Source: Acidobacteriota bacterium
Lineage (GTDB): Bacteria; Acidobacteriota; Terriglobia; Terriglobales; Acidobacteriaceae
Length of the DNA: 5,634 nucleotides
Assembly (NCBI GenBank): GCA_021793595.1
Contig: JAJYSL010000292.1
Location: 1-5,634 of the forward strand
Reading direction: 5' to 3'
Part shown: positions 1 through 4,379 of the stretch, one piece after another
How positions within the stretch are numbered: position 1 is the stretch's first letter
Layout: each line of letters begins with the position of its first letter
Translations under genes and position numbers: made by a program
The notes under the pieces: generated by a model
Told to the model about the DNA's origin: nothing
Databases searched by the model: none
Seen by the model: the letters and a program-made list of their open reading frames with translations, nothing else

Positions 1-934
1 CGATGTCTTTACCAGTTACTGGGCACTTTCTCACCAGGTACCCGCCGGACTCAATTTCGCGCTCAGTGGATATCCGTATTGGACGACCGACATCGGTGGC
101 TACTGGCCTGCCTTCCCCGGCGTCATCGAACAGCCCGCCTACCAGGAACTCTATGCCCGCTGGTTTGAGTTCGGCACATTCTGTCCTGTCTTTCGTACGC
201 ACGGCCATCGACCGAACAACGAGTTGTGGACATATGGCAAGGTTGAGCCTGTGCTGATTCGTTTAGACAAGCTTCGCTATCGGCTCATGCCCTATATCTA
301 CTCGCTTGCCTGGAAGGTTACCAGCCAGGATTACACCATCCAGCGCCCCCTGGTCATGGACTGGCGGACCGACGAAAAGACGTGGAATATAGGTGATGAA
401 TTCATGTTCGGTCCTGCTCTTCTCGTCAATCCTGTACTCAGATCCAACGCTACGCATCGCACCGTCTATCTTCCCGCATCACCGAAGTGGTACGACTTCT
501 GGACCGGAAACACAACCACGGGTGGCCAGGAGGTTGAAGCGGATGCTCCGCTGGATCGCATTCCTCTCTATGTGCGCGCAGGATCCATTCTTCCCATGGG
601 ACCGGAGATTGAATATGCTGCGCAGAACCCCGGCGGTCCAGTAGAACTCCGCATTTATCGCGGCGCCGACGGAACATTCGATCTCTATGAAGATACAGGC
701 GACGGATACGACTATGAGAAAGGGCAGCATACCGTGATTCCCATGCGTTGGGATGACCGTGCTGGAGTTCTCACCGTTGGCACCCGCGAAGGTTCCTATC
801 CCGGGATGGTTGACAAGCGGATGTTTCGAATCGTCCTCGTCTCAAGCGGCCATGGAACTGGTGGCGACGTGACAGACAAAGCGGATAAGGAGATTCAGTA
901 TGACGGGAGGAAAGTTAGCGTGAGCTTTAGATGA
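1..934 (+). CDS. Glycoside hydrolase family 31 enzyme (alpha-glucosidase/alpha-xylosidase type), C-terminal part
   Basis: The gene is cut by the left edge; the frame is read from base 2 and gives 310 residues before TGA. GH31 enzymes are retaining exo-hydrolases that release alpha-linked glucose or xylose from oligosaccharide ends. Seen here: PYWTTDIGG at about residues 25-33, in which the Asp (residue 30) corresponds to the family acid/base catalyst; a PVFRTHGHRP block near residues 62-71; GDEFMFGPALLVNPV, a typical late-barrel GH31 block; then RIPLYVRAGSILPMGP, leading into a beta-rich C-terminal domain (DUF5110-like) that ends naturally. The nucleophile motif and the N-terminal domains lie upstream of the window. 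The exact substrate cannot be told from this part; the overall look is closest to XylS/YicI-like alpha-xylosidases. It lies outside the inferred mobile element, so it is probably chromosomal. No frameshift is seen. The family call is firm, the specificity is not. Confidence 0.93.
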   Translation, partial: DVFTSYWALSHQVPAGLNFALSGYPYWTTDIGGYWPAFPGVIEQPAYQELYARWFEFGTFCPVFRTHGHRPNNELWTYGKVEPVLIRLDKLRYRLMPYIYSLAWKVTSQDYTIQRPLVMDWRTDEKTWNIGDEFMFGPALLVNPVLRSNATHRTVYLPASPKWYDFWTGNTTTGGQEVEADAPLDRIPLYVRAGSILPMGPEIEYAAQNPGGPVELRIYRGADGTFDLYEDTGDGYDYEKGQHTVIPMRWDDRAGVLTVGTREGSYPGMVDKRMFRIVLVSSGHGTGGDVTDKADKEIQYDGRKVSVSFR

Positions 935-1181
935 TGCAAAGTGCCCGCTCGGTCTGGAAGCGCTGGACGAAGTCGTGGCCATCGCCTGAACGCTTTGCTT
1001 CTCGCCTCATGGGGCCAGAAGCAAAACAACCCCAACCCAACAACCTTCCCGCGCAAAAAGGAAGATCGAAAGTGCGAAAAACCTTGGACACTACCTGAAT
1101 ACTACTGAAAACGCTCAACCGCTTTATTTTCTATGTTTTGTGGCTTAAATCTCAGTGGATAAAGTAGTTGCGGAATGCTTG
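935..1181. other. Non-coding gap between GH31 gene and tRNA remnant
   Basis: No reading frame here looks like a protein; the only open frame on the minus strand is short and has no family character. The stretch holds the stem-loop at 994-1025 and then loses GC content toward the tRNA remnant. It is inferred to be original chromosomal sequence between the GH31 gene and the tRNA locus. Confidence 0.5.
994..1025. terminator. Stem-loop after GH31 gene, weak terminator candidate
   Basis: TTTGCTTCT (994-1002) pairs perfectly with AGAAGCAAA (1017-1025). The 14-nt loop can add three inner GC pairs. It sits 60 bp after the GH31 stop, where a terminator would be expected. However, the stem is AT-rich and no T-run follows on either strand, so a classic Rho-independent terminator is doubtful. 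A 9-bp match with such a loop can also arise by chance in a window of this size. Confidence 0.25.
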
Positions 1182-1204
1182 TGGCGGAGAGGGAGGGATT
1201 CGAA
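1182..1204 (-). other. tRNA-Ser 3' end remnant, probable attachment (att) site
   Basis: Read on the minus strand, this is an exact tRNA 3' end: T-loop TTCGAAT (1204-1198), 3' T-stem strand CCCTC (1197-1193), 3' acceptor strand CCTCTCC (1192-1186), discriminator G (1185) and CCA (1184-1182). The matching 5' acceptor strand GGAGAGG, together with discriminator G, is typical of bacterial tRNA-Ser. The rest of the tRNA is absent: beyond 1204 only three of five T-stem pairs could form, and no anticodon arm or 5' acceptor strand follows. Tyrosine-recombinase elements commonly insert at tRNA 3' ends and leave such a duplicated fragment at one end. Its position 86 bp before an integrase start supports this reading. 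The complete tRNA would be expected at the far end of the element, to the right. Confidence 0.82.
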
Positions 1205-1236
1205 CATTCTGTCTCGTAAAGTATTCATAATAAAGA

Positions 1237-1269
1237 TATATTGTTAAAGTATATTGATATGGTCATACT
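1237..1269 (+). promoter_or_regulatory. Candidate integrase promoter
   Basis: Two weak sigma70-like options exist. TTGTTA (1241-1246) and CATACT (1264-1269) have a 17-bp spacer, and a single TATATT hexamer at 1237-1242 matches five of six -10 positions but has a poor -35. The first option would start transcription around 1276 and place its -10 hexamer across the end of the first TGGTCATAC copy, which would let a bound protein repress it. This is pattern matching only. Confidence 0.3.
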
Positions 1270-1279
1270 GTGGTCATAC
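1237..1279 (+). repeat. Two pairs of short direct repeats upstream of integrase
   Basis: TATATTG occurs at 1237-1243 and 1250-1256 (13 bp apart), and TGGTCATAC at 1260-1268 and 1271-1279 (11 bp apart, about one helical turn). They fill the AT-rich space between the tRNA fragment and the integrase ATG. Phased direct repeats beside an att core are typical of arm-type sites for a tyrosine recombinase or of sites for an excisionase or repressor. Which protein binds them cannot be read from the sequence. Confidence 0.5.
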
Positions 1280-1289
1280 AATTGGCGAT

Positions 1290-2582
1290 ATGGATGACCG
1301 AACGGCAACACTCATTGTGCGATACAAGGCGGCCGATGGAACGTGGAAGCGGGCTTCGGTGGCGCGTAGCGGAAACGGCAGAGTTAAGTCTGGCTATGCA
1401 TTGATTGATGGCAAGCCAGTCCAGGTTGAGCAGTTCCAATACCAAGTCCGTTACTACCTTGGCCGCAAGGTCCTGTATAAATCTGCTGGGACAAATGCCA
1501 CAGATGCAGAGCTCATCCGGCGACAGATGAAAGAGCGAACCACTGCGATCGTCGTAGCTCAAAAAGCTGGTCTCGAAGTGATTCCTCCCACCGAAAGAAA
1601 GCGGCTTCGGGAGTCCGCAAGTGAGTACATCGGCCGGGCCGAGAGCGGCAACCACTTGGAAGCAGCCGAGCAGGCGCGCAATGTTGCGGATGAGTTCATT
1701 TCTTTAATGGCTCGGCGCAGGAAGAGCTTCGTCGACGAGATCAGGGCTGATGATGTTTACGCCTTCCAGAACGCTCTGCGGGACCATGGCTGCGCAGATC
1801 GGACAGTGGCCAACAAGCATGCGCGGCTGAAGTCATGGCTCAAGTTCGCCGGAGCAGCAGCCGAAGCGACCGACAAAAGCCTCACTCCTGCCTACGAAGA
1901 GAAGGTTCCGAACATCTACAGCCGGGAACAAATTACGAAACTCCTTCAAGCTGCGAACTCGTACAAGCGGTTGATGGTCCTGCTGGCCTACAAATGCGGG
2001 CTTCGTGAGTCGGAAATCGCGTACCTTTGCTTCTACGATATTGACTTTGACCGAAAGTTTCTGAAGGTGCAAGGGAAGAAGTTCACCGACATCTACCCGA
2101 AGGCAGAGGCCGAGCGAAGAATTGCGATTCTGCGCCGACGAGCGGAACTGTCTGGCAAAAAGGTTAATCTGGTGTGGGCTTTCCGGGTGAAGGACAAAGA
2201 GCAGCGTGAGATTCCCGTCATGAACGACGTGCTCGATGCTATTCGTGCGCGTCGCGAAGCCAATCCTGGGGAGATTCTCATCCTTGGGACTAGCAAGCGT
2301 CAACCAAACACGAAACTTCTCAAGGGACTCAAGGTGCTTGCCAGAAAGGCTGGCTTGAACTGCGGACGGTGCGAGGGGTGCCGTAGCAAGAGCCGGGATT
2401 GCCGAGAGTACACGCTTCACCGCTTTCGCCGCACCTACATGACCACGCTGCTTCGCAATTCAGTTGACATTAAGACCGTGCAAAGTCTGGTTGGCCACGC
2501 CGACCTCGAATCGACAATGCGCTACCTCCGTCAAGCCGAAGGCGAAGAACTCTACGCCAAAGTGAACGCGGTCGCATGGTAA
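1290..2582 (+). CDS. Tyrosine recombinase/integrase with four-cysteine insert
   Basis: A protein of 430 residues that should catalyse site-specific strand exchange between element and tRNA target. The ATG at 1290 is preferred; a TTG at 1254 in the same frame would add 12 residues and run over the direct repeats. Neither has a clear ribosome binding site. Layout: a beta-rich N-terminal segment (1-75) that may be the arm-binding domain, a helical core-binding domain (about 100-190), then the catalytic domain. Visible catalytic residues are Arg239 in GLRESE, a likely beta-hairpin Lys at 263 or 264, His377 and Arg380 in HRFR, His403 in LVGHADLES and the nucleophile Tyr412 in TMRYL. The set is complete, so the enzyme is probably active. 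Unusual is a cysteine cluster, Cys358, Cys361, Cys364 and Cys371, just before HRFR, which could bind zinc. The gene sits next to the tRNA-Ser fragment, so that is its likely target. Confidence 0.95.
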   Translation: MDDRTATLIVRYKAADGTWKRASVARSGNGRVKSGYALIDGKPVQVEQFQYQVRYYLGRKVLYKSAGTNATDAELIRRQMKERTTAIVVAQKAGLEVIPPTERKRLRESASEYIGRAESGNHLEAAEQARNVADEFISLMARRRKSFVDEIRADDVYAFQNALRDHGCADRTVANKHARLKSWLKFAGAAAEATDKSLTPAYEEKVPNIYSREQITKLLQAANSYKRLMVLLAYKCGLRESEIAYLCFYDIDFDRKFLKVQGKKFTDIYPKAEAERRIAILRRRAELSGKKVNLVWAFRVKDKEQREIPVMNDVLDAIRARREANPGEILILGTSKRQPNTKLLKGLKVLARKAGLNCGRCEGCRSKSRDCREYTLHRFRRTYMTTLLRNSVDIKTVQSLVGHADLESTMRYLRQAEGEELYAKVNAVAW

Positions 2583-2890
2583 CGAGTCGTTGCAGGCCCG
2601 ACGAGTTTCTCTCATTCACGTCGGCAATTCGCTGAGGCTATCGGTGGGGATACACGTGAGTGTTTCGCTCTCTTGTAATGGTTCCCGCTAAAGCCATGCT
2701 TCCGGTAAGACAACCGATTGTTACGCAAAAAGCCCACGGCAAAAGACTTCCGCGAGTTGTCGGACAGCGGAAGGCGCTGGACATGGTTGTAGAAGATATT
2801 CATCGCACGACCGATACTCGGACATCACGGCTGCCTGAAGGAAGCACAGAAGTCTCGTAATAAAATGACACGGAAGCTGAGACAACCTGC
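2583..2890. other. Region after integrase with no convincing gene
   Basis: A 66-codon frame opens with GTG at 2660 and closes at 2860, but it has no ribosome binding site, no recognisable domain and mixed codon use. An overlapping minus-strand frame (2612-2803) is no better. One of the two could be a short unknown or decayed gene. No strong repeats or T-run terminator were found. Spacing alone suggests that the integrase is transcribed separately from the genes to the right. Confidence 0.4.
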
Positions 2891-3079
2891 ATGCCGACCC
2901 CAAAAGATATCGACCCGATTAAACGTCGGCGCATGCGCCACGCCGAACGCAAGCTGAAAGAAGCGCGACGACAACTAGCTCGGACCGAGCGCAGCATCTC
3001 GTATTGGTCAAGGGTGGTCACCGAGCTGAAGCATGAAAGGACGCGGGCTATCCAGCCGCCGCTTTGGCCGGAGGAATGA
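2891..3079 (+). CDS. Small basic helical protein, function unknown
   Basis: A 62-residue product from ATG to TGA. It is rich in Arg and Lys (RRRMRHAERKLKEARRQL near residues 13-30), and the stretch from about 13 to 52 has the charged, helix-favouring make-up of a single long helix or coiled coil. It ends in a proline-rich tail, QPPLWPEE. Codon use is GC-ending and gene-like. An in-frame stop at 2861 precludes a much longer form and no other start is visible upstream; the only purine stretch, GGAAG at 2872, is rather far from the ATG. Small basic helical proteins of this kind are frequent in mobile elements and may bind nucleic acid or act as a dimerising accessory factor, but no family is recognised. 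The stem-loop at 3099-3115 follows the stop. Confidence 0.55.
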   Translation: MPTPKDIDPIKRRRMRHAERKLKEARRQLARTERSISYWSRVVTELKHERTRAIQPPLWPEE

Positions 3080-3098
3080 TTCAAGAGCCAGAGCGTGA

Positions 3099-3115
3099 CG
3101 TGTCGTTGCGACACG
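3099..3115. terminator. Short perfect hairpin after small gene
   Basis: CGTGTCG (3099-3105) and CGACACG (3109-3115) form a 7-bp GC-rich stem with a 3-nt loop, 19 bp after the stop of the small basic protein. The place suits a transcription end, but no run of T follows on the plus strand. It might equally be a protein-binding palindrome. Confidence 0.35.
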
Positions 3116-3366
3116 ATTGCCAAATAAGCCGCTCCAGAGCCAATTACAGGACGAGTAGTCTGTCAAATCACATTCCTTGCATTCCTGACAGAAATCCCGT
3201 TGACCGCTATCCATATCCGCTGGATTTCCGACGCGAGTGCATGAAAACGGAAGTAGTTCGAAACGCCACGGCAGGATCGTAGATTGCATCAGAACTATCC
3301 AGTTTCACGCTCGGCAGCAAAAGGATGTTCTCGACGTTTGCATCAGTCTCAAGCGTGGCACTGGGC

Positions 3367-3411
3367 AAAAAAAATGTAAAAAAAGTCTCTGCATGGAGTT
3401 CTCGATTTTTT
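3367..3411. promoter_or_regulatory. A/T tracts upstream of HTH gene
   Basis: An A8 run (3367-3374), an A7 run (3378-3384) and a T6 run (3406-3411) lie 24-68 bp before the HTH start codon. The two A-runs are 11 bp apart, centre to centre, so intrinsic DNA bending is likely. Such tracts serve as UP-elements, or as binding sites for nucleoid proteins such as IHF or HU that assist excision complexes. The role here is inferred. Confidence 0.35.
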
Positions 3412-3434
3412 AGATCCGAAGTAATCTCCATCGC

Positions 3435-3695
3435 ATGAAGGAAAATTTGCAGGCTCAAATCAACGCTTGGTCGCGCGACAATGACCCGCTGGGCTGTGTC
3501 GATGCGCTGCGCCAGATCGGGAGGATGGTCGACGTCCAAGATCTCAGTGCGGTGATGGGCATATCAAGCAAGCAGGTATATGCGTTGGCTTGCCGCGGCG
3601 CGATACCGCACTATCGCATCGGCCGAGCGGTGCGGTTCGATCCAACGGAGATAGCGGAGTGGCTGCGCGCGCACAGCTGCGGGAGGCGCGCGTGA
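3435..3695 (+). CDS. Excisionase/AlpA-type helix-turn-helix DNA-binding protein
   Basis: An 86-residue protein. Residues 32-80 fit the compact MerR-like winged helix of excisionases (HTH_17 type): VQDLSAVMGI (first helix), SSKQVYALACRGAIP (turn and recognition helix), HYRIGRAVRF (wing), then DPTEIAEWLRAH (closing helix). Members bend DNA and direct a tyrosine recombinase toward excision, or activate integrase transcription as AlpA does. The first 30 residues, before MVDVQDL, are an extra helical extension not required by the fold. ATG 3435 has no clear ribosome binding site. An in-frame ATG at 3525 has GGGAGG directly against it, too close to be ideal, so the longer form is kept. The stop overlaps the start of the next gene by 4 bp (GTGA), so the two are probably translated together. 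Confidence 0.85.
   Translation: MKENLQAQINAWSRDNDPLGCVDALRQIGRMVDVQDLSAVMGISSKQVYALACRGAIPHYRIGRAVRFDPTEIAEWLRAHSCGRRA
3666..3692 (+). promoter_or_regulatory. GC hairpin over RBS and start codon, possible coupling element
   Basis: CGCGCGC (3666-3672) can pair with GCGCGCG (3686-3692), a 7-bp all-GC stem. Its 13-nt loop contains most of the ribosome binding site GGGAGG (3681-3686), and the stem includes the first base of the GTG start at 3692. A ribosome finishing the HTH gene at 3695 would melt this stem, so translation of the second gene should depend on the first. The GTGA overlap fits. Not tested. Confidence 0.4.
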
Positions 3696-4300
3696 GACGA
3701 AAAAATCAACAAAAAAAATCAGATCCTCGTCAGATCGAACTATTTGATTTTGGGGAAATACAAGCACCGACCAGTAACTCGCAAGATAAACAGCGTCAAC
3801 AATCTGAGGGAGGTGTGGTCGCACCAACGCGAGAGGAAGGGATGAAAGTGCGGCGAAAGTCGAGCAAGCGGCGTAAGAGCATTGTGCCAGTTACGAGCCC
3901 ACTGGATCGTCTTAATCCTTCTGATCGCCGAGTATACTGCTACCTCCGCGACGAGTTCGTGCGGCAGCGTCGAGAGAGCGATGCCGGGATGCTGACAATC
4001 GCAGTAGGTTATGCCTTACTGCACCAAAAGGCGCAGGTATCCGCAAAAACCCTTGCGCGCGCCTTGAAGCGACTTGAAGAAAAAGGTCTTATCGTACAAC
4101 ACTTCCCGGCGCTCGGAAGCAAACTAACTACCAAGTCATATCAGGTGCACATTCTCGATGAGATATTGCCCACTGAAGTGGAAGATGGCATTGACCACCG
4201 TGCTTCGCGCGGCGTGGAAAGCCATATTGTGAACGGGAATGGCCATCTCAAAATGAAACCGAATACCGCCGCCGGACAAAAGCGGAAGCGCACTGCGTGA
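3692..4300 (+). CDS. Winged-helix DNA-binding protein with clamp-type QIELF motif
   Basis: A 202-residue product. The GTG at 3692 is chosen because it overlaps the previous stop by 4 bp and has GGGAGG 5 nt upstream; the longer open frame back to 3590 would overlap the HTH gene by about 100 bp. Residues 1-68 are polar and probably unstructured, with QIELF at 14-18 and a basic cluster KVRRKSSKRRKS at 52-63. Residues 69-156 form the only folded-looking domain: helix SPLDRLNPSDRRVYCYL, then SAKTLARALKRLEEKGLI (117-134, helix-turn-helix with recognition helix) and a wing near KLTTKSYQVHIL. The C-terminus is again basic (KRKRTA). The wing and helix pattern fits a DNA-binding protein, either a regulator or a replication-initiator-like factor. 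No named family is recognised. A second good start lies at ATG 3842. Confidence 0.75.
   Translation: MRRKNQQKKSDPRQIELFDFGEIQAPTSNSQDKQRQQSEGGVVAPTREEGMKVRRKSSKRRKSIVPVTSPLDRLNPSDRRVYCYLRDEFVRQRRESDAGMLTIAVGYALLHQKAQVSAKTLARALKRLEEKGLIVQHFPALGSKLTTKSYQVHILDEILPTEVEDGIDHRASRGVESHIVNGNGHLKMKPNTAAGQKRKRTA
3831..3844 (+). promoter_or_regulatory. Internal ribosome binding site and ATG within winged-helix gene
   Basis: GAGAGGAAGG (3831-3840) stands 1 nt before an in-frame ATG at 3842; its GAGAGG core is 5 nt away. This could start a 152-residue short form that keeps the basic cluster and the winged helix but lacks the QIELF segment. It is either the true start or an alternative one. Confidence 0.4.
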
Positions 4301-4314
4301 GCAATGCGAACGAT

Positions 4315-4347
4315 GTGACAACCTGCTTATCTTCTGCAATTAAAAAT
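4315..4347 (+). promoter_or_regulatory. Weak promoter candidate before large gene
   Basis: GTGACA (4315-4320) matches five of six -35 positions, but the only A/T-rich hexamers that follow, around TTAAAA to TAAAAAT (4340-4347), fit a -10 poorly and need a long spacer. The 79-bp gap before the large gene also allows simple read-through from the winged-helix gene. Confidence 0.2.
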
Positions 4348-4379
4348 AGGACTGGTCATGATTGAGTGAACAAATAAAG

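Larger units (their letters stand above)
3080..3434. other. Non-coding region upstream of HTH gene
   Basis: No plausible gene was found on the plus strand. A minus-strand frame (3207-3539) runs across it and into the HTH gene but lacks any family character. The region holds a small hairpin (3099-3115), a 9-bp direct repeat TTGCATCAG (3284-3292 and 3338-3346) and A/T tracts at 3367-3411. As the leader of the HTH and winged-helix genes it is the natural place for their promoter and operator, though no clear -35/-10 pair is visible. Confidence 0.4.

Noticed and set aside
1..934. GH31 gene as cargo of the mobile element
   Set aside because: It lies on the outer side of the tRNA remnant, away from the integrase, so it is more simply explained as neighbouring chromosome.
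1182..1290. A complete tRNA gene at the att fragment
   Set aside because: No anticodon arm, D-arm or 5' acceptor strand complementary to the 3' strand is found in the following 100 bp.
1833..2420. A 195-codon minus-strand frame inside the integrase gene
   Set aside because: It is fully antisense to a gene with complete catalytic motifs and has no recognisable protein features.
3284..3346. TTGCATCAG direct repeat as origin iterons
   Set aside because: Only two 9-bp copies 54 bp apart, about what chance allows in 350 bp, and no further copies. Replication iterons usually come in longer, regularly spaced series.
3207..3539. A 110-codon minus-strand frame across the HTH gene leader
   Set aside because: It overlaps the start of a well-supported HTH gene, shows no domain, and its Phe-rich part is only the complement of the A-tracts.
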